Shown here piece after piece: positions 28,741 to 37,368 of a stretch of DNA of 64,000 nt. Location: positions 1 to 64,000 of the forward strand of contig VMEW01000002.1 in NCBI GenBank assembly GCA_007375735.1. The letters are read 5' to 3'. Position 1 is the first letter of the stretch; each line of letters begins with the position of its first letter. Origin of the DNA: Candidatus Peregrinibacteria bacterium Greene0416_19 (GTDB taxonomy: Bacteria > Patescibacteriota > Gracilibacteria > Peribacterales > Peribacteraceae). The notes under the pieces were generated by a model, which made no database searches, had not been told where the DNA came from, and saw only the letters and a program-made list of their open reading frames with translations. The position numbers and the translations under genes are program-made.

Positions 28741-29331
28741 ATGCGGAACATGCCGGATCTCCTCATCGTTCATGTCGGCTGGGAATGGGTGATGGCTTCC
28801 GAGGGACAGCTTCCGCCGCCTGAGCAGTATTGCGAACATCGTGATCGCTTCCATGCAAAGCTCGAGCGGTTGCGGCGCGAGCTTACGCAGGCGGGCTCAG
28901 ACGAGAATGACGCGTTCCTACTGCATGCCCTCTTGTCCGAGATTGGCGGCAATTCCTTTGATCATAACATCGGTCAGTGGAAAGATATGCCCGGCGTGTA
29001 CTTCGCGCATGAGATCGCAGCGACGGGGGTGACAGTTGTGCTCGCCGATAGAGGCCAGGGAATTCTCACGACCTTGCGCAGGGTCCGGCCCGGCATAGCA
29101 TCCGATGAAGAGGCACTGCGTGTCGCTTTCTTGGAACGCATTTCTGGGCGCTCCCCCGAACGGAGGGGAAATGGATTGAAGTTTGTCAGGGAGACAATCA
29201 TGGAGGACAGCGTCGATCTGTTCTTCCAATCGGGAACTGCGACGTACGCCATCGAAAGGAAACAGGAGCGGTGGGAGAAGACGGACACTCACTTGAACGG
29301 CTGTTTTGCTATACTCACTTTCCCGCGATGA
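28741..29331 (+). CDS. GHKL-type ATP-binding protein (anti-sigma/histidine-kinase-like)
   Basis: A 196-residue protein with the Bergerat ATP fold but no His-phosphotransfer domain: N-box LLSEIGGNSFDHN (66-76), G1 box LADRGQGI (102-108) and G2 box RRGNGLKFVRE (141-151). Such stand-alone ATPases resemble anti-sigma kinases of the SpoIIAB/RsbW kind. TACGAT ends exactly six bases before the ATG. The stop overlaps the start of a STAS-like DUF4325 gene by four bases, so the pair probably works as an ATPase/STAS switch. Its targets are unknown. Confidence 0.75.
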   Translation: MRNMPDLLIVHVGWEWVMASEGQLPPPEQYCEHRDRFHAKLERLRRELTQAGSDENDAFLLHALLSEIGGNSFDHNIGQWKDMPGVYFAHEIAATGVTVVLADRGQGILTTLRRVRPGIASDEEALRVAFLERISGRSPERRGNGLKFVRETIMEDSVDLFFQSGTATYAIERKQERWEKTDTHLNGCFAILTFPR

Positions 29332-29618
29332 CGATCAAGATGCGCAAGTTCGGCACGGTCCTGAATTCGCGCTCCGCCGGACGCGAAGCTTTTCTCGCCA
29401 TCCGCCCCGCGCTGCCGCGCGATCAGGGTTCGCAGGACATCATCCTCGATTTCCACGGCGTCGAGGTGCTCACCCCCTCGTTCGCGGACGAATTCATCAC
29501 GCCTCTCATCGAGCTTCAGTGCGCCAGATTGCGATTCGAGAACACGGGTAATATCACGGTCAGCAAAACACTTCGCTTCCTCGCACGTGATTGGCCCGAG
29601 GGAACGTACAAAGGATGA
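29328..29618 (+). CDS. STAS-like DUF4325 protein
   Basis: A 96-residue protein with the DUF4325 core IILDFHGVEVLTPSFADEFI, preceded by a GREAFLAIRP helix and followed by LRFENTGNITVSKTLRFLAR. DUF4325 resembles the STAS domain of anti-anti-sigma factors. The ATG overlaps the TGA of the ATPase gene (ATGA). An ATPase plus STAS-like partner recalls sigma-regulating switches, but no sigma factor gene is nearby. Confidence 0.75.
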   Translation: MTIKMRKFGTVLNSRSAGREAFLAIRPALPRDQGSQDIILDFHGVEVLTPSFADEFITPLIELQCARLRFENTGNITVSKTLRFLARDWPEGTYKG

Positions 29619-29639
29619 GAGCACCGGTGCGGGGTGGTC

Positions 29640-29782
29640 ACAAGACGTGTTTGATTCATTCCCGGGTCCCTCCGCGTCCAAAGAAATGATCCGCATCTGC
29701 AGCGGAACCCGTCCGGCCACTGAAGTTCCCCCGGGTACTCGCGACAGTCATCCTCATCGCGGAACCGCCGCTCGAAAGCCAT
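29640..29782 (-). pseudogene. Remnant of an IS1595-type transposase N-terminus
   Basis: Read on the minus strand from the ATG at 29782: MAFERRFRDEDDCREYPGEL, then QWPDGFRCRCGS. This matches the N-terminal zinc-ribbon start of IS1595-family transposases (F-x-DE-x2-C-x2-Y-x3-L-x-WPDGF-x-CP-x-CG), with one residue missing inside the second CxxC. After that the frame has no recognisable catalytic domain. I read it as a decayed insertion-sequence fragment. Confidence 0.55.
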
Positions 29783-29838
29783 GAGGGTACGGGGTGAGCC
29801 GACGAGCGCGAGAGTTCGTAGATTCTCAATGTTTCCAT

Positions 29839-32010
29839 TCATCGCGGCAGCGTAATCGTGAACGTCGTCCCCTCCCCCTCCTTACTCGCAAACGTGATCG
29901 TCCCGCCCAGGTCCTCGATGATGCGCTTGGAGATGTAGAGCCCCAGGCCCGTACCGGTGGTCGTCATGCGGCGGATGTTGCTGGCGCGGAAGAACTTCTC
30001 GAAGACGTGCGGCTGCTCGCTCTGGGGGACGCCGATACCCATGTCCTGCACCATGATGACAGCCTGCTTGTCGACCGCGCGCATGGAGAACGTGATGACG
30101 CTGCCTCGTGCCGAGTATTTAATGGCATTGCTGAACAGGTTCTGAAGGACGATGGAGAGCAGCACCGGATCGACCGACAAGGGGATGGGATCATTGGGGA
30201 GGTCGATGATCGAGGTGACGTTCGCGTCCTTGGCGGCGTCTTTCAGATCCTCGGCCAGCCGTTGCATTACCTCGACCAGGTTCACTTCCTTCTTCTCGAT
30301 CACCATGCCGCCCTCGTCCATGCGAGCGACGCGCAGGAGCGTGTCGAGCAGGTTTGCCATGCGCTGCGACGCCTTCTGAATTTCCGCAACGTATTCCTTT
30401 TGCTCATCGGTGAGGACATGGTCCGCCTCCTCCGTGGACAGAATTTCTGTGTACCAGAGGAGCGAGGAAAGCGGGGTGCGCAGTTGGTGGCTCGCGAGCG
30501 AGATGAAATCCGACTTCATGTAGTCGGTCTGACGCTCCTCGGTGACATCCTGGAAAATGAGGATGGCGCCGAGCAGGTCCATCCCGTGGAGGAGCGGCGT
30601 CACCATCAGCATCGCCGGCAGGATCGTCTGGTCCTTGCACACCATGTTGAGGTGCATGGACTGTGTCGCGCGGAAGACCGCCCGCTCCGACAGACAGCGC
30701 GCGACAGGGTGAGTGGCGGGCGTAAACGCCTCCTTCTTTTGGCGCAGCTGGATCATCTCGGCGGCTTTCCGCCCGATGAATTCGGGACGGTCGAAGCCGA
30801 GCAGCCGCACGGCCGCCGGGTTGACGTCGGTGATGATGCCATCCGCGCTCACCGCGACCACGCCGTAGTGGATGCTCTCCAGAATGGCGCGGTCGAGTTC
30901 ATGCTGCTTCTGGAGGGCATCAGCGGTCGTGGCGACTTTCTTCTCCAGTCTCTCGTACGTCATCTTGAGCCGGGACGTGAGATCGGCGATCATGTGGTCG
31001 AGCGCTTCCACTTCATCGCCGGTGGTCACCGACCGCTCGAAGGACCAATGTCCGGGCCCGAGCACACGGATTTTCTCGGAGAGGTGCAGGAGCGGAGCGG
31101 TGATGCGCCGGGCGAAGATGAACCCGAAGACGCCGGAGAGCGCCAGGAGGGTAAGGCTCAGGAGAGCGAGGAAGAAACCGAGACGCGCCACCTTGGCAAA
31201 CGCCTCGCTGCCGGCCACCTTCACCGTCATCCCCCACCCGAGCGATGGCAGGTAACGGTAAGCGACGACCACGCTCCGGCCCTTCTCGTCACGCGTGTCG
31301 GACACACCACCCTGCCCCTGCACGGCAAGTGCGAGAGGGCTGCCCTCGATGTGAGGACTGATGACGTTCCCAATGGGGTAGAACTGCAAGGGACCGTCCT
31401 TGGAGTGGCTCAACACGAAGACCTCGCCACCCTGCTTGCGGGCCAGGGTCACCTCCTCCGTTTCGCCCAGACCCAGGCTGGAGAAAATGCTCGCGAGCAC
31501 CGGCGCGACATCGTACCGTTGCGCCAGGACACCGGTGAGGTCGCCCACGGATCCATGAATCGGAGAGTACACATCCACCGCCTGCCACCCCTTCTTGCGA
31601 TCGACGAACGGCACCAGCTGCGTGGCGGATAAATCGAAGAACGGCACCGGGCTCCGGGCGCCAGTCACCCCCGCTACAGTACGATCCGCGTGGAAGACCG
31701 TGATACCGAGGAGCGTCGGCTCCGATGCGCTGCGCTGCAGCCACAGCTCTTGGAGCAGTGATGGATTCCGCAGAACCGTCGCCGCCTCCTGCCTGCCGAC
31801 AAGTTCGCTCGTCTCCACTTTCGCCCGCTCCATGGCCGCTTCGATGAGTGTGACACGCGAGTTGGTGGCCAGGGTCAGCTGCTCAAAGAGCCGCTGCTGG
31901 GTGGTCACCGACCGCGCGATCACGTACGACAGCGTCGACAGGAGCAGGATCGTGATGGCGGAGACCAGCAGGGACTGCCACACGATGCGGTGGAGGATCG
32001 ACTTCTTCAT
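29839..32010 (-). CDS. Membrane sensor histidine kinase (Cache-HAMP-PAS-HisKA-HATPase)
   Basis: A 723-residue kinase. An N-terminal helix (LLVSAITILLLSTLSYVIA) leads into a ~240-residue external sensor of Cache type, then a second helix (GFFLALLSLTLLALSGVFGF), a HAMP region, a PAS domain (AILESIHYGVVAVSADGIIT), the phospho-acceptor box SHQLRTPLSSLLWYTEIL, and the ATPase domain with N-box NLFSNAIKYS, G1 DMGIGVPQ and G2 GTGLGLYISK. It is the last gene of the pilus locus, and a response regulator is the first, so they may control pilus function. The ATG at 32010 fits best; a GTG at 32043 is possible. Confidence 0.9.
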   Translation of the reverse strand: MKKSILHRIVWQSLLVSAITILLLSTLSYVIARSVTTQQRLFEQLTLATNSRVTLIEAAMERAKVETSELVGRQEAATVLRNPSLLQELWLQRSASEPTLLGITVFHADRTVAGVTGARSPVPFFDLSATQLVPFVDRKKGWQAVDVYSPIHGSVGDLTGVLAQRYDVAPVLASIFSSLGLGETEEVTLARKQGGEVFVLSHSKDGPLQFYPIGNVISPHIEGSPLALAVQGQGGVSDTRDEKGRSVVVAYRYLPSLGWGMTVKVAGSEAFAKVARLGFFLALLSLTLLALSGVFGFIFARRITAPLLHLSEKIRVLGPGHWSFERSVTTGDEVEALDHMIADLTSRLKMTYERLEKKVATTADALQKQHELDRAILESIHYGVVAVSADGIITDVNPAAVRLLGFDRPEFIGRKAAEMIQLRQKKEAFTPATHPVARCLSERAVFRATQSMHLNMVCKDQTILPAMLMVTPLLHGMDLLGAILIFQDVTEERQTDYMKSDFISLASHQLRTPLSSLLWYTEILSTEEADHVLTDEQKEYVAEIQKASQRMANLLDTLLRVARMDEGGMVIEKKEVNLVEVMQRLAEDLKDAAKDANVTSIIDLPNDPIPLSVDPVLLSIVLQNLFSNAIKYSARGSVITFSMRAVDKQAVIMVQDMGIGVPQSEQPHVFEKFFRASNIRRMTTTGTGLGLYISKRIIEDLGGTITFASKEGEGTTFTITLPR

Positions 32011-32146
32011 GCGCGGCAGTACCATGAGGTGCGTCGCAGCCACGTCGTTGCCCGATGCATGCGGAGGAGGGGCGGGAGGGATCAGGTGGGTATGGGTATT
32101 TCCTTATATTATAGCCGATTTTTGTGTTTTCTTCAACGCAGAGTGC

Positions 32147-32791
32147 TCAGTTGCACACCATCCCATCCGTCGCTGTCAAGCAAGCCCCCGCCTCGCACAC
32201 CTGCCACGCATAGTGGGTGCTGTCACTGCAGCCGGGAAGCCCGCACGCCCCGGTGCCGCACGCCCCTCCTGTCGGACGGTCCCTGGGATAGAGCGTGTAG
32301 AGCGCTTCGAAGTCCTGCACGTAGGAACGGGTGGCTGCCAGACGGATGGAGCGCGATATGCGAAAGGAGACCTTCACGCTCTGGCGGGAACCGGACTGGG
32401 AGGTATTCGTCACACGGAAGTTCTCCACGGCAACCTGCGGCGAGCTGATGACCTGGCGCGCGGTGTGTTGGATCATCATGAAGGATCCGCTGCTCACGCC
32501 GAAAATGGTCGGGCTGGTCGCTCCCGATGACGTTTGGAGCGCGAGCACGGTCTTTGCGCCGCCGAGGGACGGATCGATCACACGCTCCGCGTGGCGGACC
32601 TGCTGCCCGAGCGTCTGGAGAATTTGCGTGCCGTTGTGCTCCACGAGCGAAATGGTTTCCTGCAGCAACCGGTTCTCCGTACCGGAGAAGAGGAGCGGCA
32701 GCATCATCACCGAGGACATCGCCAGGATGGCGATGAACAGGAGCAGCTCGATGAAGGTGACGCCGGGGCGGTGGGAGGGCAGGGTTCGCAT
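32147..32791 (-). CDS. Pilin-like protein (minor pilin, PilJ/PilW style)
   Basis: A 214-residue protein with a type IV prepilin start: RPGVTFIELLLFIAILAMSS, cleaved after Gly with Glu at +5, followed by the hydrophobic helix. The rest is a soluble head domain rich in Ser and Thr; the end is Cys-rich (GGACGTGACGLPGCSDS), probably disulfide-stabilised. Such proteins help start or cap type IV pili. It lies in the same-strand run of six pilin-like genes ending with the histidine kinase. Confidence 0.8.
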   Translation of the reverse strand: MRTLPSHRPGVTFIELLLFIAILAMSSVMMLPLLFSGTENRLLQETISLVEHNGTQILQTLGQQVRHAERVIDPSLGGAKTVLALQTSSGATSPTIFGVSSGSFMMIQHTARQVISSPQVAVENFRVTNTSQSGSRQSVKVSFRISRSIRLAATRSYVQDFEALYTLYPRDRPTGGACGTGACGLPGCSDSTHYAWQVCEAGACLTATDGMVCN

Positions 32792-32835
32792 GCGAACAGA
32801 GGATACATCAGGGCGTGACGTGATTCATCGTCAAT

Positions 32836-32924
32836 CATCCGGTAGAGACGCGCGACCTGTGGTGAGTCCTTCGACTCCGCTCAGGACAGACTGGGTCGAA
32901 CCAATCGCGCGTCTCTACCGGATG
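32836..32924. repeat. Nested palindromic repeats
   Basis: Perfect 20-bp arms (32836-32855 and 32905-32924) of the GGTAGAGACGCGCGA family enclose a 49-bp insert that includes TCCTTCGACTCCGCTCAGGA, a member of another dispersed repeat family. The uninterrupted form of the outer element occurs inside purH at 46972-47010. The structure indicates that one repeat landed inside another. Confidence 0.75.
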
Positions 32925-32926
32925 GG

Positions 32927-34252
32927 TCATGACCCCATCCCGCACATGAAATCCTGCTGGCCCTGAATGCGGAGCACGTCGTCGTCGTAGTCCGCGGATG
33001 CCGAACCGGGGGAATCGTTCAGTTCCGTCAGGAGCAGGAGATCCGCATTCCCGATGTTCAGGAGATTATTCCCATCGAGCAGTCCCCGATCGCCCAAAAA
33101 TTGCATGAGCGGGGCGGAATTGCCGATGGAGGGATGCGCCTGCACGTTGGCGCCCTTTTTCAGAATGAGCACGCGGCCAGTGCCATCGGTCGACGTGGAG
33201 GTGTAGCTCCATGTATTCGGACCGATTTTCAGGTACGCGTGCACCTTGAACGAGTAGCTGGTCGACGCAGCGACGTTGCCGTACGTTCTGCTGTCGATGC
33301 CGTCTTCCTGCATCTCATCACCGTACTTATTGTCGTTTATCCCGGTGCAATCGTCGCTGAGTTGACCGCCGAATAGGGGGGAGTAGTCGCCCCCGTTCTC
33401 GCTCCGGCAGACGAATGTCTTCATGTGCGTGCCGCTGGGATTCTCGATCTTCGCCTCGAGGTTCTCGAACGTGATGTTCATGTCATTGTCCGTCGTGATG
33501 GTGCCGTTCCCCGCGATGGTGAAGGGAAAGCAACTGTCCGGATCCGACGACGAAGCGCCGGAGGATGCCACCGAAGAAGCGGCTGCGGAGCTGGAGGATG
33601 AAGATGCTTGGACAGAAGACTGCGCTGAAGAAGCGGCCGAGGAAGGTGCCGCAGCGGAGGAGGAAGCGGCAGACGAACTGGAGGATGCGGGAGTGGAGGA
33701 TGGGTTTGAGGAAGACGCGAGAGAGGAGGACGAGGACGGCGGCCCGGGGGAGGAAGAGACGGAAGACGACACCGCCACGAACGCGGAGGAAGGAATGGAG
33801 CCCGTGGGCACCGGCTGCAACGCCACCAGCGCGGCGCAGGATTCCGCCGTCAGTACCTCCTCGTACGAAATGACGATGGGCGTGGGGAAGAGTTCTTCCA
33901 CGCTCGCCTTCAGCCTCTTCTTGGTCTGGCCGCTCACTCCTTCCGCGCAGATGGTGCGGTTACTGGGACCGTGTCCCTGCACGGACATGATGGTGCAGCT
34001 TCCCTGGGAGAAGACGAGCGTGTTCCCGCCGGCGTACGTCATGTCCGATCGCAGCATGTTGATGGCGAACTCGATGCACCCGCGGGCGAGTTCGAGTGAC
34101 TGCGTCGCCTGTCCGTACGTGAGGCCGTTCTGTTCGGCCGCCCAACCGAGCAACATCAGGGAGATGGTGGCCGCGAGAGAGATCGCCCCGACAAACAGGG
34201 CGGTAATGAGGAAGATATAGCCGTCTCTGGTGCTCTGGATCCTCATTCGCAA
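32927..34252 (-). CDS. PilX-like minor pilin with Ser-rich stalk and shared C-terminal domain
   Basis: A 441-residue protein with a prepilin-like N-terminus (RDGYIFLITALFVGAISLAA) that lacks Glu at +5, as PilX/GspK proteins do. Residues ~155-245 are a Ser/Ala-rich stalk. The last ~195 residues resemble the C-terminal domain of the three paralogous pilins at 36-41.5 kb: an ITFENLEAKIENPSG block, C-x-S-x2-GGDYSPLFGG, and an end with LLLLTEL...SADYDDDVL. This suggests a tip or adhesin complex built from matched subunits. It overlaps the upstream gene end by about ten bases. Confidence 0.8.
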   Translation of the reverse strand: MRMRIQSTRDGYIFLITALFVGAISLAATISLMLLGWAAEQNGLTYGQATQSLELARGCIEFAINMLRSDMTYAGGNTLVFSQGSCTIMSVQGHGPSNRTICAEGVSGQTKKRLKASVEELFPTPIVISYEEVLTAESCAALVALQPVPTGSIPSSAFVAVSSSVSSSPGPPSSSSSLASSSNPSSTPASSSSSAASSSAAAPSSAASSAQSSVQASSSSSSAAASSVASSGASSSDPDSCFPFTIAGNGTITTDNDMNITFENLEAKIENPSGTHMKTFVCRSENGGDYSPLFGGQLSDDCTGINDNKYGDEMQEDGIDSRTYGNVAASTSYSFKVHAYLKIGPNTWSYTSTSTDGTGRVLILKKGANVQAHPSIGNSAPLMQFLGDRGLLDGNNLLNIGNADLLLLTELNDSPGSASADYDDDVLRIQGQQDFMCGMGS

Positions 34253-35958
34253 TCATTGGGGGAACTGCCGGGCTGGAACACGTAGAACGTATCTTTGGTG
34301 GTGAGGTAGAGCAGATCATTAGCCGCATCGTACTGCATGCCACGTCCGCCCTTCTGGGGCGTCGAGGTGCCCCAGGTGAGGAGCTTCTGGAGGGAATAAT
34401 CCCTCACCTTCACCACCTGCAGAGTCTGCAGCCGCCCATCGGTGACAATGAAGCCGTAACACCCGGTGGGATCCATCGCCGCCTTCACCACCGACCCGCT
34501 GCCCTCCTGGTACCACGGCCCGCTGCCAGCCGGCGGCACCCCACCGTTGCGCACGTCGAAGAGGACGATCTCCTGCGTAGCCTGGTCCTTGTCCGTCCCC
34601 ACCAGCAGGAAGCTTTTGGCGGTGGTGGCGGTGAGAGCATCGACCGTCCGGTCGTTCATGTTGTAGCCGCCGTTCGGAGCGCCGTTCACGCTCCCGGTCG
34701 CGAATGTGAGCGCCCATGGATTCTTCACGTTCGCCACCCGCACCTCCGCGGTATCGTTCGGGCTGGCCAGGTAGGCGGACGTACCCGTGAGAGCAATGCC
34801 GTTCACTCCGTTCGCATAGATCGAATGCATGAACCGTAGCTGACTGGGAATACTGATATCGAAGACGAACAGGTCGTTTCCTGTCGGGGGCGGAACGATC
34901 GAGGCGGAGGAGGACGCACCGGCGCTGGTTGAGGAGGATGACGAACAGGGAACGTAGTTTTCACCGTCATAGATGATGCAACCTTGATCGCCAGGCAGGC
35001 TGCTAGCCCCAATCGCCTCCACCCCCGGCACCAGCAGACGACGCAGGAAACCGCGTGCAATCACCGGCCGCAGCGCATCTCGCTGCGCCATGGGGCCGAC
35101 ATCCGTAGCCCCGATGAAGAGGAGATTCCCATCAACGAGAAGCGCGCGCGGACCCTTGCCGCCGGGCAGCGGATCGGGGAGATTGTAGCTCGCGAGCAGC
35201 GTGGGGCTGGTAGGCACCGTGATATCCAGAGCCTTTAGCTCCGCACTCGTATCATTGGTGAGCACGTAGAGCGTCCGGCCGCGGATGCCCACACCATACC
35301 CGGCCGCATTCAGGTTGAAGCATGCAGCGAGGCTGACGCTCGCAGGATTGCTCACATCGAAGATGTAGAGACCTTGTCCCTGATCACTGGTCACGAAGGC
35401 GTAGTTCCCCTTGCGCACCACATCGTTCAGGAGAGGATTGTTGGAAGCGGTGCATCCCACACCTCCGCCCAGAAACACGTAGCTGCCCGCCACCGTGAAC
35501 GTTCCCCACTTCCTCACCGGTTTGCTGACCCGCCAGTCCGTGAGAATGGACGTGAGGGTGATCTCACCCTTGCGGCTCGGATCCCGCTGCCAGGTGGTCT
35601 TCGCCGTTACCACCACCTGATCGCTTGCGATTTGATTGATCGTGACCGTCGTGAGGTACCCGCCGGACGATGAGCTGGGAGCGACCACGAGCGACCACTT
35701 GCCGGTCATTGCATCCACCCGTACCCCGTACGACCCCTCCGGAAGGGAGGAGAAACTGGCATCACGAACGCTGCGGACGGCTTCGAGCGCTTGTTTGGAA
35801 ATCTCGGTGCCGCGCACGCGATCACCGGAGGACTTGGTATTGGCCTGCCCGTTCATCAGAATAAGCCCCACCGAGCCGAGGAAGATCAGGAACACGGCAA
35901 GCCCGAGGAGGATCTCGAGCAGCAGAACGCCGGGACGATTCTTGGTGAAATACAACAT
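34243..35958 (-). CDS. Pilin-like protein carrying a beta-propeller
   Basis: A 571-residue protein. A prepilin start (NRPGVLLLEILLGLAVFLIF) is followed by a short pilin head to residue ~150. The rest resembles an LVIVD-type beta-propeller, with repeated blade motifs such as YIFDVSNPASVSLAACF, LKALDITVPTSPTLLASYNL, LFVFDISIPSQLRFMHS and VRVANVKNPWALTFA. A short Ser-rich insert lies near residue 340. Propellers on surface proteins usually bind other proteins or polymers, so this could be a large pilus tip adhesin. It is in the run of pilin genes. Confidence 0.75.
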   Translation of the reverse strand: MLYFTKNRPGVLLLEILLGLAVFLIFLGSVGLILMNGQANTKSSGDRVRGTEISKQALEAVRSVRDASFSSLPEGSYGVRVDAMTGKWSLVVAPSSSSGGYLTTVTINQIASDQVVVTAKTTWQRDPSRKGEITLTSILTDWRVSKPVRKWGTFTVAGSYVFLGGGVGCTASNNPLLNDVVRKGNYAFVTSDQGQGLYIFDVSNPASVSLAACFNLNAAGYGVGIRGRTLYVLTNDTSAELKALDITVPTSPTLLASYNLPDPLPGGKGPRALLVDGNLLFIGATDVGPMAQRDALRPVIARGFLRRLLVPGVEAIGASSLPGDQGCIIYDGENYVPCSSSSSTSAGASSSASIVPPPTGNDLFVFDISIPSQLRFMHSIYANGVNGIALTGTSAYLASPNDTAEVRVANVKNPWALTFATGSVNGAPNGGYNMNDRTVDALTATTAKSFLLVGTDKDQATQEIVLFDVRNGGVPPAGSGPWYQEGSGSVVKAAMDPTGCYGFIVTDGRLQTLQVVKVRDYSLQKLLTWGTSTPQKGGRGMQYDAANDLLYLTTKDTFYVFQPGSSPNDCE

Positions 35959-35994
35959 GAAAGAGCGGGTGTAAGCTTACCCTAGAACCATCGC

Positions 35995-36092
35995 AGCTTG
36001 TTAGCTTTTTAACTTGTTAGCTTTCGATGTCATTTTTCTTTGCCTGCCAAATGCTGGCTCCGAAAAAGCTAAGAAGCTAACAAGCTAAAAAG
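35995..36092. repeat. Inverted TTAGCTT-type repeats between pilin genes
   Basis: AGCTTGTTAGCTTTTTAACT (35995 onward) and AGCTAACAAGCTAAAAAGTT (36073 onward) face each other around a 50-bp spacer. A closely similar arrangement lies at 40181-40257, between two of the paralogous pilin genes. The repeats could act as terminators or attenuators, or mark the duplication of these genes. Confidence 0.6.
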
Positions 36093-37301
36093 TTAGTTAA
36101 ATTGCATAAGGAGCACATCATCCTGGAAGTCCGCTGACGGCGTCCCCAGCGTGCCAAGTTCGGTCACAAGGAGAAGCTGACATGAGCCGATCGTCGCCTC
36201 GTTCTGCGCATTGGCAAGACCTTGGCTCTTCAGATAACTGCGCAGGGAGGGATTGCTGTTGTACGCGGGCGCATCGGGAACCGTGCTGCCGTTCACGAGC
36301 ATGATGATTTGACCGGTCTGATCGCTCGACAGGAACGTCTCGTCGAACGCGAGCCAACTCTTCTTCTTATACTGACCGTTCACTTTGATCACGACCTGAT
36401 CAGCGGTGTCGAGATGGAGCGTACGCACGTCGGTGCCGGTCGGCTCCACCGCGTTCCCCTTGGCGACGCCATTCCCATCGCACGAGCCTGGGCCTCCGTA
36501 GAGATGGCTGAAATGGTCTCCGGCATCGGTGCTGTGACAGACGTGAATGGGGATCGGTGGTCCACCTTCGCCGAACGTGATGAAGGCTGCCATATTGATG
36601 AATGCAACGGAGGAGTCGGCGGTGAGCGTGATGAGGTTGCCACTGCCGATCATGAAACGTGAGGGGCAGAGTGATGGTGGGACAGGTGGAGTGGGGATGG
36701 AACTGCTACTGCTGCCGGCGCTGTTGTGACTGCCGCCCGAAGATCCGCCAGCGCACGGTCCCTGCGTATCCCCGTGACTCTGGTGATCGGGCCAAGCGGC
36801 ATCGGTGATGAGAATGGTCTCCTGACCGCCGCCGGGGATCTGGTGGCAGATCGTGAGACTGTCACCCGGCGTCGTGGCGACCATGGTGGGATTGATCGCG
36901 ATGGTGACGACGATCGTGTCCTCCTCTCCGGAGAGAGCCCGCAGCACGATGGTTCCCGTCACGTTCGGCCGCCCCCTCCAGTCGTACGTCACCTGCGTGA
37001 GTCCGGATGTTTTGATGGTCGACGGCATTGCGTACACCTCCGACATTGCGGAATCCTTGTTCGTGTAGTCGCTGCCTTCGAACAGGACGCCTTCCGGTAC
37101 GTAGAAGCTCCACTGGGCGGCATTGCGCCCGGACTGGGCCAGCAGACGGGCCCGGTCGAGCCCCTGGGACACCTGGTTCTTCGCGAGCGTCAGATCGTGG
37201 CGAATCTGATAGCTGCGGTAGAGCGGCGTGGTGACCGCGGCAACGATGCCCAGTACTGCGATCACGGCCATCAATTCTATCAATGTGAACCCTTTGTGCA
37301 T
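36093..37301 (-). CDS. Pilin-like protein with CH/HGD motif and shared C-terminal domain
   Basis: A 402-residue protein. Prepilin start MHKGFTLIELMAVIAVLGIV (cleavage after Gly, Glu at +5), then a GspH-like head with QVSQGLDRARLLAQSGRNAA. Near residue 160 comes TICHQIPGGGQETILITDAA plus HQSHGDTQGPC, a CH...HGD module known from secreted proteins. A Ser/Gly linker follows, then a ~185-residue C-terminal domain (ITFGEGGPPIPIHVCHSTDA ... LLLVTELGTLGTPSADFQDD). The same architecture occurs in two neighbours. The ATG at 37301 is set by the prepilin start. Confidence 0.85.
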   Translation of the reverse strand: MHKGFTLIELMAVIAVLGIVAAVTTPLYRSYQIRHDLTLAKNQVSQGLDRARLLAQSGRNAAQWSFYVPEGVLFEGSDYTNKDSAMSEVYAMPSTIKTSGLTQVTYDWRGRPNVTGTIVLRALSGEEDTIVVTIAINPTMVATTPGDSLTICHQIPGGGQETILITDAAWPDHQSHGDTQGPCAGGSSGGSHNSAGSSSSSIPTPPVPPSLCPSRFMIGSGNLITLTADSSVAFINMAAFITFGEGGPPIPIHVCHSTDAGDHFSHLYGGPGSCDGNGVAKGNAVEPTGTDVRTLHLDTADQVVIKVNGQYKKKSWLAFDETFLSSDQTGQIIMLVNGSTVPDAPAYNSNPSLRSYLKSQGLANAQNEATIGSCQLLLVTELGTLGTPSADFQDDVLLMQFN

Positions 37302-37368
37302 CACTGCGGATTCTACATGATCTGATAAAGATTCAGAGGAAAGGTTCATCCTCTGAATCTTCTAAATC

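Noticed and set aside
29794..31632. A 612-codon plus-strand frame opposite the histidine kinase
   Set aside because: The minus strand encodes all kinase motifs; the plus-strand translation is compositionally like other shadows (Arg/His/Asp-rich).
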